A stretch of 64,000 nucleotides of DNA from JASLCR01 sp964384345. GTDB taxonomy: Bacteria; Patescibacteriota; Saccharimonadia; Saccharimonadales; Saccharimonadaceae. Both the position numbers and the translations under genes were made by a program. Where the stretch lies: positions 17,498 to 81,497 of the forward strand of contig CAYLKD010000003.1 of NCBI GenBank assembly GCA_964384345.1, written 5' to 3'. The notes beneath the pieces are model-generated. The model saw only the letters and a program-made list of their open reading frames with translations. It did not search any database and had not been told where the DNA came from. Of this stretch, positions 41,659 through 51,644 are shown piece by piece (position 1 is the first letter of the stretch; every line of letters starts with the position of its first letter).

Positions 41659-43533
41659 ATGCCAGCGATGAAGAAACCACCAAAGAAATCTTTTTCAAAC
41701 AACTTGCGACTCGTTCTGTTTTGGATCGTAATGGTCGTTATAATTTCTGCTGCCTTTGCTTTTAGCAATCCTCAAAGCAATTTGAAAAGCGTGCCAATCT
41801 CTGACGTTATTGCTGGCGCAAACAGCGGTGATGTAACAAAAATCCAGGCTCAGGGCGATGATCTTACTATTACTCGAAAAGGTCAAGATAAGCCAACTGA
41901 AAAGTCATATGTACAAGGTGGTGCGGGCACGTTATTGTCAAAAGACATTCTGAATGAAAAGGGCAAGAAAACAATTTCTGATAGTGCCCCAAGCCAAACT
42001 GGAAACACTATTTGGAATATCGCCATCATTTTCATCCCTGTGCTTTTGATCGGTGCCCTCTTCTTCTTTATGATGCGACAGGCGCAGGGACAGAATAACC
42101 AAGCGCTTGGGTTTGGAAAGAGTAAAGCCAAGCTATATGGACTCGATAAAGAAAAAGTAGTCTTTGATGATATTGCTGGTAATGACTCAGCGAAACAGGA
42201 CCTCGAAGAAGTTGTCGATTTCTTAAAACATCCAAAAAAGTATCAAGAACTCGGCGCCAAAATACCAAAGGGAGTGTTGCTTGTTGGAAATCCAGGTACT
42301 GGTAAAACGATGCTGGCACGAGCAGTAGCAGGTGAAGCAAACGTTCCATTTTTCTCTATCTCTGGTTCAGAATTCGTCGAAATGTTTGTTGGTGTTGGTG
42401 CATCACGTGTGCGTGACCTTTTTGCCAAAGCAAAAAAGAATTCACCAGCAATTATATTTATTGATGAGATTGATGCTGTTGGACGAAAACGTGGCTCAGG
42501 AATGGGAGGCGGTCATGATGAGCGAGAGCAAACCTTAAACCAAATTCTTGTTGAAATGGATGGATTCGAAACGGGAACAAACGTTATCGTACTCGCTGCA
42601 ACGAACCGTGCAGATGTTCTTGATCCAGCATTGCTTCGACCAGGTCGATTTGATCGTCGAACAAATATAATGTTGCCGGAACGACGTGACCGTGAAGCAA
42701 TATTAAAAGTTCATTTCAAAAATAAGCCATCCGATGAAACTGTCAACCTCGATAAACTTGCTGCAAAAACAGCTGGATCAAGTGGTGCTGACCTCGCAAA
42801 CATTGCAAACGAAGCAGCGATTGTTGCAGCGCGTCGTAATTCGAAGAAAATATCGGGCGCGGATTTAACTGAAGCGTTTGAAAAAGTAGCCATCGGTCCA
42901 GAACGCAAAACGAAGATCATGAATGATAAAGAAAAAGAACTGACAGCCTATCATGAAGCTGGTCATGCAATCGTTGGTCATGTCTTACCGGATTCTGATC
43001 CTGTACACAAGGTTACGATCATCCCGCGCGGCGGTACTGGTGGAGTCACCTGGTTCTTGCCCCCCGAGGATAAAAGTTATACAAATGTGTATGAGTTTAA
43101 AGATATTTTAGCGCGTGCGCTGGGTGGCCGTATCGCCGAAAAGATCATTTACGGCGATGATGGCATCACGACAGGCGCTGGTTCGGATCTGCGCAAAGCG
43201 ACTGAAATCGCCCGTGATATGGTAATCGAGCAGGGCATGGGACAGAAGCTCCGTGACCAAGTATTTCACGAAGACAACGGCGGCATGATGTTTGATAAGA
43301 TGACTCACGATCGTCCATACAGCAACGATACTGCAAAGATTATCGACGAAGAAGTAAAAGGTCTAATGCAAGAAGCTGCTAAGCGAGCTGAGCTAGTATT
43401 GCAAGGGAATCGTGAAAGTCTTGATGCATTAGCGAATGCGTTGCTCAAAGAAGAAACACTTGAAGAAGATGCGGTCAAGACCATATTACACAACGTCAAC
43501 TTACCAAAGGAAGCAATGCTACACCACGCGTAG
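41659..43533 (+). CDS. ftsH: ATP-dependent zinc metalloprotease
   Basis: 624 residues. Two TM segments (about 17-36, 112-132), AAA module with Walker A 'GNPGTGKT', Walker B 'IIFIDEIDAVG' and the second region of homology, then zinc site 'HEAGH'. Forms hexamers that degrade membrane and regulatory proteins. TATAAT near 41595 and a leader of about 55 bases precede ATG 41659. Confidence 0.98.
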   Translation: MPAMKKPPKKSFSNNLRLVLFWIVMVVIISAAFAFSNPQSNLKSVPISDVIAGANSGDVTKIQAQGDDLTITRKGQDKPTEKSYVQGGAGTLLSKDILNEKGKKTISDSAPSQTGNTIWNIAIIFIPVLLIGALFFFMMRQAQGQNNQALGFGKSKAKLYGLDKEKVVFDDIAGNDSAKQDLEEVVDFLKHPKKYQELGAKIPKGVLLVGNPGTGKTMLARAVAGEANVPFFSISGSEFVEMFVGVGASRVRDLFAKAKKNSPAIIFIDEIDAVGRKRGSGMGGGHDEREQTLNQILVEMDGFETGTNVIVLAATNRADVLDPALLRPGRFDRRTNIMLPERRDREAILKVHFKNKPSDETVNLDKLAAKTAGSSGADLANIANEAAIVAARRNSKKISGADLTEAFEKVAIGPERKTKIMNDKEKELTAYHEAGHAIVGHVLPDSDPVHKVTIIPRGGTGGVTWFLPPEDKSYTNVYEFKDILARALGGRIAEKIIYGDDGITTGAGSDLRKATEIARDMVIEQGMGQKLRDQVFHEDNGGMMFDKMTHDRPYSNDTAKIIDEEVKGLMQEAAKRAELVLQGNRESLDALANALLKEETLEEDAVKTILHNVNLPKEAMLHHA

Positions 43534-43548
43534 CTAGCTAACATATAG

Positions 43549-45189
43549 ATGGGTCGCGTCCGTTCCGTCGTCGCTAAGGCAAATCAAAAAGTAACCGTCC
43601 AGCTTGCGGCGATTCTGCTCTCGAGCGCGACACTCATCTCGTTTATTTTCGGATTTCTTAGACTGCGTTTGTTAAATGCTGCATATTATGACAGCTACAA
43701 ATCAGGACTTGATGCATATGTAGCAGCGTTTAAGGTTCCTGACTTCATGTTCTTCATACTTGTATCTGGCGCACTCAGTGTGACATTTATACCTGTTTTT
43801 AATCAACGATTAATGACTGGTAACAAAAAGTCTGCTTGGGAGTTATCAAGTAGCATGATCAATTTGATGGCAGCTGCTACTTTAGTCGCAAGTGTTTTGA
43901 TCATAATCTTTGCAGATCCATTGATGCGCTATATTATTGCGCCTCACTTGAGTGAAGCGAGCATGGGTCTAGCTATTAGTATGATGAGGGTAATTGCAGT
44001 TAATCCTTTTCTATTTGCAATTGCTACGGTACTTGCCAGTATTCAACAAGCAGTCGGACGATTTGCATTTTTCACACTTGCACCAATTTTGTACAACATC
44101 GGTATAGTTATCGGAATTACCGTATTTACCAATGGAATCACACTATTTGGTTGGCAAATCTTTGAAGGCGGAATAATGGGTGTTGCACTTGGTGTTGTCT
44201 TCGGCTCGATTTTGCAGCTTTTAGTAAGTAGTATCGGACTGATTGGTCTCGGATTCGACTACCAGTTTAAGATTTTTTGGAAAAATAAAGGTTTTCGCAA
44301 AGTCTTGAAGCTGCTCCCACCACGATCAATTGATCAGGGAATGGACTACATTGTTGGTATTGTTGAAACAAATATTGCATCAAGATTTCGCCAAGCAGGA
44401 ACATTGACTGCCTATGACCAAGCTTCGACCTTACACATGGCTCCGATAAATTTGATAGGAGTGGCAATTAGTACTGCTGTTTTTCCTAGAATGACAGAAC
44501 GGCTGAGCGAGGGTAGAGTTGACTTATTCAAGAGTGAATTGCAAAGCGTTATTCGTGTTATCATTTGGTTATCACTACCAGTCGCTATATTTACTTTCTT
44601 TACCCGAGGCTATATTGTAAACTTCATTAAAAATGGAGGCGATCCCTTGATGGCAGGGCTTCTAGGAGCGCTGGCTGTTGCTATCTTATTCCGTTCGATC
44701 TATTTTATATCTGCTCGTAGTTTTTATGCGCAGCAAGATACGAAAACGCCACTATATATCTCTATATTTGCCATTGCACTTAATATAGCTCTCGCTATTT
44801 GGTTTACTGCCGGGCTCGGTGCAGATGCATACGGGTTAGCATGGGCTCAATCAATTACTAGCGTAGTTGAAGTTGCTATTTTATTTGCCGTTATGTCGAC
44901 ACGAATAAAGGGGTTGTTTGATCGACCCTTTTGGAGCGCAATTAGTCGTATGGTAAGCGCCACTGGTTTCATGGCGCTGGTAAGCTATGTCGCGGTTACG
45001 CTTTTGCCGCTAACTGCGCAGGACGATAGATTTATTGAATCGTTTCCAAAATTTTGTATTATCGGCATTATTTGTATGGGTTCGTATGTAGCTTTTTCGC
45101 GTATATTAAAACTTACAGAAGCAAATCCCGTTATAACAATTGTTCGTCGACTATTGTTTGGTCGTATGAAAAATATAGGTGGAAAGTAA
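43549..45189 (+). CDS. murJ: Lipid II flippase
   Basis: 546 residues with about 14 hydrophobic segments and MOP/MviN pattern 'DAYVAAFKVPDFMFFILVSGALSVTFIPVF' (split by the helix turn). It carries lipid II outward for peptidoglycan. Starts 15 bases after ftsH and is part of the same operon. Confidence 0.93.
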   Translation: MGRVRSVVAKANQKVTVQLAAILLSSATLISFIFGFLRLRLLNAAYYDSYKSGLDAYVAAFKVPDFMFFILVSGALSVTFIPVFNQRLMTGNKKSAWELSSSMINLMAAATLVASVLIIIFADPLMRYIIAPHLSEASMGLAISMMRVIAVNPFLFAIATVLASIQQAVGRFAFFTLAPILYNIGIVIGITVFTNGITLFGWQIFEGGIMGVALGVVFGSILQLLVSSIGLIGLGFDYQFKIFWKNKGFRKVLKLLPPRSIDQGMDYIVGIVETNIASRFRQAGTLTAYDQASTLHMAPINLIGVAISTAVFPRMTERLSEGRVDLFKSELQSVIRVIIWLSLPVAIFTFFTRGYIVNFIKNGGDPLMAGLLGALAVAILFRSIYFISARSFYAQQDTKTPLYISIFAIALNIALAIWFTAGLGADAYGLAWAQSITSVVEVAILFAVMSTRIKGLFDRPFWSAISRMVSATGFMALVSYVAVTLLPLTAQDDRFIESFPKFCIIGIICMGSYVAFSRILKLTEANPVITIVRRLLFGRMKNIGGK

Positions 45190-45196
45190 TTTAAGT

Positions 45197-46972
45197 ATGT
45201 CTAATTCTATTCGTAATTTTTGTATCATTGCCCACATTGATCATGGAAAAAGCACTCTCGCCGATAGAATGATGGAAGTAACCGGTACCGTTCAAAAGCG
45301 TGATATGAAGTCACAGCTGCTCGATTCAATGGATCTCGAACGAGAAAAAGGTATTACTATTAAACTAACGCCCGTTAGAATGCACTACAAAGGCACTGAT
45401 CTCAACCTTATTGATACTCCTGGGCACGTTGACTTTAGTTATGAGGTGTCACGTTCACTTGAAGCATGTGAAGGCGCCGTGTTAGTAGTCGATGCGAGTC
45501 AAGGTATACAGGCGCAAACATTAGCTAATGTCTACCTTGCGCTTGAAGCAAATCTTGAAATTATTCCGGTGCTCAACAAAGTCGACTTGCCTGCCGCCGA
45601 TGTTCCACGCGTGTCAAAAGAAGTTATCAATCTGCTTGGCTGCAAAGACGAAGATATTATCAAAATTTCGGCAAAAACTGGTGAAAACGTCGATCAGGTG
45701 CTGGATGCGATTCTTGAACGTGTCCCAGAGCCACGCGGCGACGCGGCAGCTCCAACCCGGGCATTGATATTTGATAGTTATTACGACGACTACCGCGGTG
45801 TTGTACTCTATATACGCGTTGTGGACGGCAGTATCAAAAAAGCGGACATTATCGAAATGCTTGCAACTGGTGCACATGGTATTGCACTTGAAGTAGGAAC
45901 GCTCAGCCCAATGATGTTGCCCGGTTCAGAAATTGCTAGCGGTGAGATTGGTTACATAGTGACTAATTTGAAAACGACGCGAGATGCGAGAGTTGGTGAT
46001 ACTATCACGACAAAACGTTCTCATACTGATTCGCAACTACCTGGTTATCAGCACGTAAAGCCATTTGTGTATGCTGGATTCTTCCCTGTATCAAATGAGG
46101 ATTATAACGACCTCAAAGAAGCTATCGAGAAGTTATCACTCAGTGATTCTGCTTTGCAATTTGAGCCAGAGAATTCGCCAGTGCTTGGGTTTGGCGTGCG
46201 TATTGGCTTTTTGGGATTGCTGCATATGGATATTGTTCGCGAACGACTCGAGCGTGAGTACAATCTCGATCTAGTGGTTACTAATCCTAGCACTGACTAC
46301 CAAGTCACTACGACGACCAGTGACGAGCTTGATATAAAATCTGCTGCGGAGCTACCAGATGTCACAAAAGTGAAGGAAATTCGTGAGCCATGGATCAATG
46401 GGGAAATAATTGTACCGAGCGAATACATTGGTGCTGTTATCCAACTAATCGTCACAAAACGTGGTCAGCAAAAGAATCTGAGCTATATCGACGAGCGTGC
46501 GTTGATCGCGTTTGAAGCACCACTCGCAAATTTACTGACTGATTTTTATGATCAACTCAAGAGTGTCACGAGTGGGTATGGATCATTCAACTATGAACTT
46601 AGTGGGTATAAAGCAGAGGATCTCGTACGCGTTGATTTTTATGTATCGGGTGAAATGATCGATGCGCTCAGCATCATGGCGCACCGATCTGAGTCACAAG
46701 CACTTGGTCGAGAGGTAACGAAAAAACTTAAAGAAGTCATACCACGCCAGAATTTCCAAGTTTCACTACAAGCAGCTATCGGTGGAAAATTCATTGCTCG
46801 AGAAGATGTCTCTGCCTATCGAAAAGACGTCACGACGGGCCTGTATGGCGGTGACGTCTCGCGTAAGAAAAAGGTTCTTGCAAAACAAGCTAAAGGAAAA
46901 AAACGAATGAAACGATTTGGAAAAGTGGATATTCCAAGCGAAGCATTTACTGTAATGTTGAAGAGAGACTAA
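45197..46972 (+). CDS. lepA: Elongation factor 4
   Basis: 591 residues. G1 'AHIDHGKSTL', G3 'DTPGHVD', G4 'NKVDLP', and the LepA C-terminal domain with 'GGKFIAREDVSAYRKDVTTG'-type ending. A back-translocase on stalled ribosomes. ATG 45197 is preferred to an in-frame GTG 18 bases earlier because the protein then starts with the usual 'RNFCIIAHIDHGK' spacing. 7 bases after murJ. Confidence 0.97.
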   Translation: MSNSIRNFCIIAHIDHGKSTLADRMMEVTGTVQKRDMKSQLLDSMDLEREKGITIKLTPVRMHYKGTDLNLIDTPGHVDFSYEVSRSLEACEGAVLVVDASQGIQAQTLANVYLALEANLEIIPVLNKVDLPAADVPRVSKEVINLLGCKDEDIIKISAKTGENVDQVLDAILERVPEPRGDAAAPTRALIFDSYYDDYRGVVLYIRVVDGSIKKADIIEMLATGAHGIALEVGTLSPMMLPGSEIASGEIGYIVTNLKTTRDARVGDTITTKRSHTDSQLPGYQHVKPFVYAGFFPVSNEDYNDLKEAIEKLSLSDSALQFEPENSPVLGFGVRIGFLGLLHMDIVRERLEREYNLDLVVTNPSTDYQVTTTTSDELDIKSAAELPDVTKVKEIREPWINGEIIVPSEYIGAVIQLIVTKRGQQKNLSYIDERALIAFEAPLANLLTDFYDQLKSVTSGYGSFNYELSGYKAEDLVRVDFYVSGEMIDALSIMAHRSESQALGREVTKKLKEVIPRQNFQVSLQAAIGGKFIAREDVSAYRKDVTTGLYGGDVSRKKKVLAKQAKGKKRMKRFGKVDIPSEAFTVMLKRD

Positions 46973-47716
46973 ATGAAAGTAATTTTAGAACATAAAGATG
47001 AATTTAAACAACTCCTTGTCGGCTATACGGCTTCAGACACGGCACGTGAATTAGTAGCGTCAATTCCTTTAGTTATTTTACAAGGAATTTCTGGCAGTGG
47101 TCGCAATGCAATCATAAAGCGGTTAGTGGAAACTGGTGAATACCATACTGTCGTCTCCGATACGACAAGGCCACCAAAAATCCGCGATGGCGTATTAGAA
47201 CAAGACGGTATTAACTATCATTTTCGAACTGAAGAGCAAGTTCTCAAGGATTTACACGAAGGAATGTTCCTAGAAGCCGAGCTTATTCATGACCAACAGG
47301 TTTCAGGTATAAGCATCAGAGAGCTACAGATCGCTCATGATAGTCATAAAATTCCTATCAACGAAGTAGCAAGAGAGGGTGTAGAAAACATTCGACGCAT
47401 AAAGCCATCGACTTTATTTTTCTTTGTTGTTCCCCCTAACTACGACATATGGATTCAGCGTCTCACTTTGCGCGAAACAATGAGTGAAGAAGAATTTTCT
47501 CATCGAGCGGCATCTGCAATTCTCGAAATTCAAGAGGCTCTGCATAATGACTATTTCAATTTTGTGATAAACGATGATATAACTCGAGTTGCCAGCGTAA
47601 TAAATGAACGTGTTGCTGGTGAAAATATAGACAACGAGCAGGAACGAGGCAAGATAGTGGCAAGAGAAATCCTGAACGAGTTACGTGCGCGCGCCAATAC
47701 CGAAATGTCGAGCTGA
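46973..47716 (+). CDS. Guanylate-kinase-like protein with degenerate P-loop (copy 1)
   Basis: 247 residues, ATG directly after the lepA stop. The GMK order is kept ('DTTRPPK', 'INYHF', 'EAEL'), but the P-loop reads GISGSGRN (38-45): the ATP-binding Lys is Arg44 and the Ser/Thr is Asn45, and the GMP-site Tyr-Gly is Val-Ser. An N-terminal 30-residue extension is added. Kinase activity is unlikely; it may be a binding or scaffold protein. Confidence 0.75.
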   Translation: MKVILEHKDEFKQLLVGYTASDTARELVASIPLVILQGISGSGRNAIIKRLVETGEYHTVVSDTTRPPKIRDGVLEQDGINYHFRTEEQVLKDLHEGMFLEAELIHDQQVSGISIRELQIAHDSHKIPINEVAREGVENIRRIKPSTLFFFVVPPNYDIWIQRLTLRETMSEEEFSHRAASAILEIQEALHNDYFNFVINDDITRVASVINERVAGENIDNEQERGKIVAREILNELRARANTEMSS

Positions 47717-47826
47717 TGAACGGCTATAATGGGTACAGATTTTTGTAGGCACAGCTAATAATTAAGTATAGAAGTGGTATTATTATTCCATAACAACACT
47801 ACAAAAATATATGAAAGTATCTACAA

Positions 47827-48558
47827 ATGATTAACGTATCAGTTGATGAACTACTCGAAAACTACTCGCCTAGTTCTACAGCGATTGAAATTGTCCGCGG
47901 AACAAAAATAGTGCTACTTGTTGGTATTACTGATGCTGGCAAAGTAACCATCAAACGCAAATTGTTGGCAAAAGACAGGTACCATAGCTTTGTTTCGTAC
48001 ACGACCCGCCAGCCTCGTATGAGTGGAAGCGAAATGGAAGTTGATGGTGTCGACTATCACTTTGTATCTCTTGAAACGATGATCGATTTACTTGAAACTG
48101 GCGAAATGATCGAAGCAAAACGCTATAGCGGCAACATATACGGCAGTACCATCCACGATTTACAACTAGCGCAAGCAAGTAATAAAGTTGCGATAAATGA
48201 TGTAGAAGTACAAGGCGTAGCAGAATATAAAAAAATCTCACCTGCAGTAAAAGCTATATTTATACTGCCACCTGATTTTCAAGAATGGCATCGGCGGCTC
48301 ATTGCTCGCTATAATAATGAAATCATTGATCCTGTTGATCTAGCTATGCGAATTAAAACTGCTGCCCAAGAACTAAAAGCTGCACTTGAATCTAAAGACT
48401 TTTACTTTGTTGTTAATGATTCTGTTGATAGGGCAGTAGCTCAGGTCGAAAATATCATAACTGATTCGGTAGATCCAGCTGAGGCACAACGGGGACAAGA
48501 AATTGCAAAAAAGTTTTTGCAAAGTTTCAGCGCTGAAAGAAATGTGAGCTATCTATAG
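47827..48558 (+). CDS. Guanylate-kinase-like protein with altered P-loop (copy 2)
   Basis: 243 residues, paralogue of the gene before. It keeps 'YTTRQPR', 'VDYHF', 'EAKRYSGNIYG' and 'INDVEVQG', close to true GMK. The P-loop is GITDAGKV (33-40): Lys39 is present but Val40 replaces the Ser/Thr that binds Mg. Some activity is possible. The 110-base gap before it carries a possible promoter. Confidence 0.75.
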   Translation: MINVSVDELLENYSPSSTAIEIVRGTKIVLLVGITDAGKVTIKRKLLAKDRYHSFVSYTTRQPRMSGSEMEVDGVDYHFVSLETMIDLLETGEMIEAKRYSGNIYGSTIHDLQLAQASNKVAINDVEVQGVAEYKKISPAVKAIFILPPDFQEWHRRLIARYNNEIIDPVDLAMRIKTAAQELKAALESKDFYFVVNDSVDRAVAQVENIITDSVDPAEAQRGQEIAKKFLQSFSAERNVSYL

Positions 48559-48722
48559 TATTTTATTGCAGGATATCGATAAAAATGAATATTTTATGTA
48601 CGGCCAGCTACTATATAGGGCTCAATCGACCTCTGTAATTGGTGCATTTCGAGGGTGCATGTAGTAATATAGAGGCATAACCGAAATCAATTAGATATTC
48701 GCTATAATATGGAGGGCAGATC

Positions 48723-50153
48723 ATGGCTCGTTTACCACAACCTGGCGGTGACAACGGATCTTGGGGCAATATTCTCAATGATTTTCTTGCGCAAGCACAC
48801 AAAGTAGATGGTTCACTCAAAGATAACTCTGTGCTGGAAAGTGCACTTGCTCCGCCTGTACAAGCTAAATTAAATGCCGGAGTTGGGGCAACAGGAGCAA
48901 CCGGCGCTACTGGTCCTCAAGGTACCCAAGGTGTCGTTGGTGCAACTGGTGTGACTGGCGCAACCGGACCACAAGGAATTCAAGGAATTTCTGGGGCTTC
49001 TGGCCCGCAAGGTATTCAGGGTGTACAAGGATCTTCTGGCGCGACGGGTGCCGTAGGACCTCAGGGCATACAAGGAAATATAGGGCCTATAGGAGCAACT
49101 GGCGCCACCGGGCCGCAAGGTATACAAGGACCTATTGGTGCAACAGGCGCAACGGGTGCTGATGGTACTTCAGTTACTATCGATGGGAGTGTGGCAAATG
49201 CAGCTGCGCTACCAACAACATTTGGACCTGGAGATGCTGGTAAAGGCTACCTTACGCAAGATGATGGACATTTGCACGTATGGTCAGGAAGTATGTGGAC
49301 GGATGTCGGTGTTATTCGTGGACCTATTGGACCAACAGGGGCTACAGGTCCTCAAGGTATTCAGGGTGTTGCTGGGCCAACCGGCGCTACTGGACCGCAA
49401 GGCCTCCAGGGTGTACAAGGACCAGTGGGCGCGACGGGTGCACAAGGAGTTGCTGGTGCAATTGGTGCGACCGGAGTCGGAGCAACTGGTGCTACCGGAC
49501 CGCAAGGTATCCAGGGTGTCGTTGGTGCAACTGGTGTAACCGGCGCTACCGGACCGCAAGGTATTCAAGGTCCGATTGGTGCAACAGGAGTAGGAGCGAC
49601 TGGAGCCACCGGCGCAACAGGACCTGCTGGAACAGCTGCTGATGCGACAACTACTTCTAAGGGCGTTGTACAATTAGCAGGAGATTTGGGTGGTACTGCT
49701 GCACTGCCAACCGTACCGACAAAAGTTACAAAAAATGTGACAATAACATCTGCCGGCGCCTCTCCAGGTTGGTGGCAAAAATTATTCATAAATTACGCAC
49801 CGGGTAACTTGGACCCAGAATCTTTATACGTTAGTTCATTTGCAAGTGGTGTCGAATATAGAGTATTTTGGCTGAATGAAAACGGTGTGCCACGCGCTGC
49901 TGCATCTAAAAAAGGTGAAGTACCTCTGAAAGTACATGGTGTTGAAGACGGTACACAAATGGCTAATCTTACAGAGTGGTACAATCGTTGGAGTTCAAAC
50001 ACGCTGCTCTATGCAATTAGCAATACAGGACAGCCGATGATCGGAATTGGTGCTGGCAATACAACGCCTGGTGCTCATACGATCGTACTCGGAGCAACCG
50101 ACCCTGTGCCGAGCGGACTTCCGGCTGGCACTGTAATTGTTAGAAAGAGCTAA
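48723..50153 (+). CDS. Collagen-like, phage-minor-tail-like protein
   Basis: 476 residues. N-terminus 'LPQPGGDNGSWGNILNDFL' is a motif known from phage-derived and actinobacterial proteins; two blocks of Gly-X-Y triplets follow (about 53-148 and 200-305, rich in GATGPQGIQG) around a spacer 'GYLTQDDGHLHVWSGSMW' typical of siphophage minor tail proteins; the C-terminal 170 residues are a globular head. No signal peptide. It should form a trimeric fibre. TATAAT and GGAGGG precede ATG 48723. Confidence 0.85.
   Translation: MARLPQPGGDNGSWGNILNDFLAQAHKVDGSLKDNSVLESALAPPVQAKLNAGVGATGATGATGPQGTQGVVGATGVTGATGPQGIQGISGASGPQGIQGVQGSSGATGAVGPQGIQGNIGPIGATGATGPQGIQGPIGATGATGADGTSVTIDGSVANAAALPTTFGPGDAGKGYLTQDDGHLHVWSGSMWTDVGVIRGPIGPTGATGPQGIQGVAGPTGATGPQGLQGVQGPVGATGAQGVAGAIGATGVGATGATGPQGIQGVVGATGVTGATGPQGIQGPIGATGVGATGATGATGPAGTAADATTTSKGVVQLAGDLGGTAALPTVPTKVTKNVTITSAGASPGWWQKLFINYAPGNLDPESLYVSSFASGVEYRVFWLNENGVPRAAASKKGEVPLKVHGVEDGTQMANLTEWYNRWSSNTLLYAISNTGQPMIGIGAGNTTPGAHTIVLGATDPVPSGLPAGTVIVRKS
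48879..49635 (+). repeat. Coding tandem repeats (collagen-like Gly-X-Y)
   Basis: Repeated 9-base units coding Gly-X-Y, with recurrent longer blocks coding GATGATGPQGIQG. Interrupted once (about 49160-49320) by the globular spacer and by short GVG breaks. Repeat number is likely to vary between strains. Confidence 0.85.
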
Positions 50154-50158
50154 AGTAA

Positions 50159-50893
50159 ATGACGGTCTTTCTCAGTGCACATTTTGATAGTGCAACCTCT
50201 GGTACGCTCAACGCGACAACGGAACCGGGCATATCTTCAACGAGCAATACCGATCCGACATATAGTGGTGTCGATGCGCGTTATGGTGCAGCTGCTGCGC
50301 TCATTCCACTTGGTCTCTCCAGTCTCATGCTCCAAAACTTACCCACACAGTCAGGGTCATTGTATTGGCGTGTGTATTTCAAAATGAAGAGCGTAAATAG
50401 TAGTCTAGTTACTATTGCAGCTGCCAGAGACAGCGCTAGTGCTAACTGCGCGAGTATTGCTGTCAATGCTGCTGGTAGCATAGTGTTGCGTGATGGTAAC
50501 ACTGGAATATCCACAACTAGCTACTCTATGAACCCAAGTAATAGCTGGGTTCGTTTAGAATGGTTCGTCAACCGATCGGGTAACACTCAGACGTTAAGTG
50601 TGTTTTATGGTGCAAATATTGAGGGAACCGTTGCGAATGAGACACTCACCGCAACGTGTAGCGCCGGACTCAGCTTGCTAAATAGAATAGTATTCGGAGC
50701 TGTCGGTTCTACGACCGGGGCACAATTCGCTTATGACGAAGCAGTCTTGGCCGATGCGTATGTCGGAGCATTTGCATCAGCTAGCTATACTGTTACGGTT
50801 TGGAGTGGTTCTTCTGAACTACCGACTTCATCTGTGACGGTGTGGGATGGTACAGCTGAAGTACCTGCATCACTTGCTGGCGTCCAACCATAG
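50159..50893 (+). CDS. LamG/concanavalin-like structural protein
   Basis: 244 residues, beta-rich, no signal peptide. The pattern 'YWRVYFKMKSV', 'NSWVRLEWFVNRSG', 'AQFAYDEAVLAD' resembles LamG-like jelly rolls in phage tail proteins. The end carries a repeat 'YTVTVWSGSSELPTSSVTVWDG'. It begins 5 bases after the collagen-like gene and probably assembles with it. Confidence 0.7.
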   Translation: MTVFLSAHFDSATSGTLNATTEPGISSTSNTDPTYSGVDARYGAAAALIPLGLSSLMLQNLPTQSGSLYWRVYFKMKSVNSSLVTIAAARDSASANCASIAVNAAGSIVLRDGNTGISTTSYSMNPSNSWVRLEWFVNRSGNTQTLSVFYGANIEGTVANETLTATCSAGLSLLNRIVFGAVGSTTGAQFAYDEAVLADAYVGAFASASYTVTVWSGSSELPTSSVTVWDGTAEVPASLAGVQP

Positions 50894-50895
50894 CG

Positions 50896-50922
50896 TTAGC
50901 ACTCATTGACTTAGAGTGCTAA
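50896..50922. promoter_or_regulatory. CIRCE operator of hrcA-grpE
   Basis: Perfect TTAGCACTC-N9-GAGTGCTAA. The spacer includes TTGACT (50906-50911), a -35 box 17 bases before TATCAT (50929-50934), so HrcA binding would block the promoter. Confidence 0.96.
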
Positions 50923-50941
50923 ATTTGCTATCATATCAGAT

Positions 50942-51643
50942 ATGACAGAACGACAGATTGCAATTTTAACCGCGATTATTGAGCAGTACGCTGAGATTGC
51001 AGCACCAGTCGGAAGTATCACGCTTGCAAAATTATTTAGTGTTTCCAGTGCAACCATTCGAAGCGAAATGACTCGTCTAGAAGAGCTCGGCCTTGTAACG
51101 CAACCACATACAAGTGCAGGGCGTATCCCAACGGATAAAGGCTATCGCTATTATGTGAATATCCTGACACAAAGCACTGTGCCTGATCAAGTTGATCGAT
51201 CGTCAAAGGCAATTGAAGCCCGTGTTCTGACACATGGCTCGCGCGCTGATCGCGCGATACGTAGTGCGGTTGATAGCCTAGTTGATCTTACTCAGAACTT
51301 AGGTCTTGCCACGATTGGTGATGAACTATACCTATCAGGAATGGGAAATCTTTTCAGTCAGCCAGAGTTTATGGTAGCAAACCATGCTCAAGACGTTGCA
51401 AGACTACTCGACAACCTTGAGCCATGGCTAAAAGAAGCCGCTCCGAATGAACCGCTCAATGTCTTTATTGGTTCAGAAAATCCAATTGGACGAAGCAGTG
51501 GCGCGACATTAATCATTAGCCGATTCCGCTCACCATACTCGGATACCAGCTATATTGGTGTACTAGGGCCAACCAGACAGAGCTATGCTAGAGTGATGCG
51601 ATTGGTTCGACAAACTGGAGCAATGCTCGAGGACGTACTATAA
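50942..51643 (+). CDS. hrcA: Heat-inducible transcription repressor HrcA
   Basis: 233 residues, shorter than the usual 340. The winged helix ('IAAPVGSITLAKLFSVSSATIRSEMTRLEELGL' region) is intact; the middle/insert domain is reduced. HrcA binds CIRCE and is folded by chaperones. TATCAT 7 bases before ATG suggests a nearly leaderless message. Autoregulated by the CIRCE upstream. Confidence 0.93.
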   Translation: MTERQIAILTAIIEQYAEIAAPVGSITLAKLFSVSSATIRSEMTRLEELGLVTQPHTSAGRIPTDKGYRYYVNILTQSTVPDQVDRSSKAIEARVLTHGSRADRAIRSAVDSLVDLTQNLGLATIGDELYLSGMGNLFSQPEFMVANHAQDVARLLDNLEPWLKEAAPNEPLNVFIGSENPIGRSSGATLIISRFRSPYSDTSYIGVLGPTRQSYARVMRLVRQTGAMLEDVL

Positions 51644-51644
51644 G

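Noticed and set aside
48879..49635. Repeat array resembling CRISPR or a minisatellite
   Set aside because: Repeats are in frame and code Gly-X-Y triplets within one open gene; no spacers.
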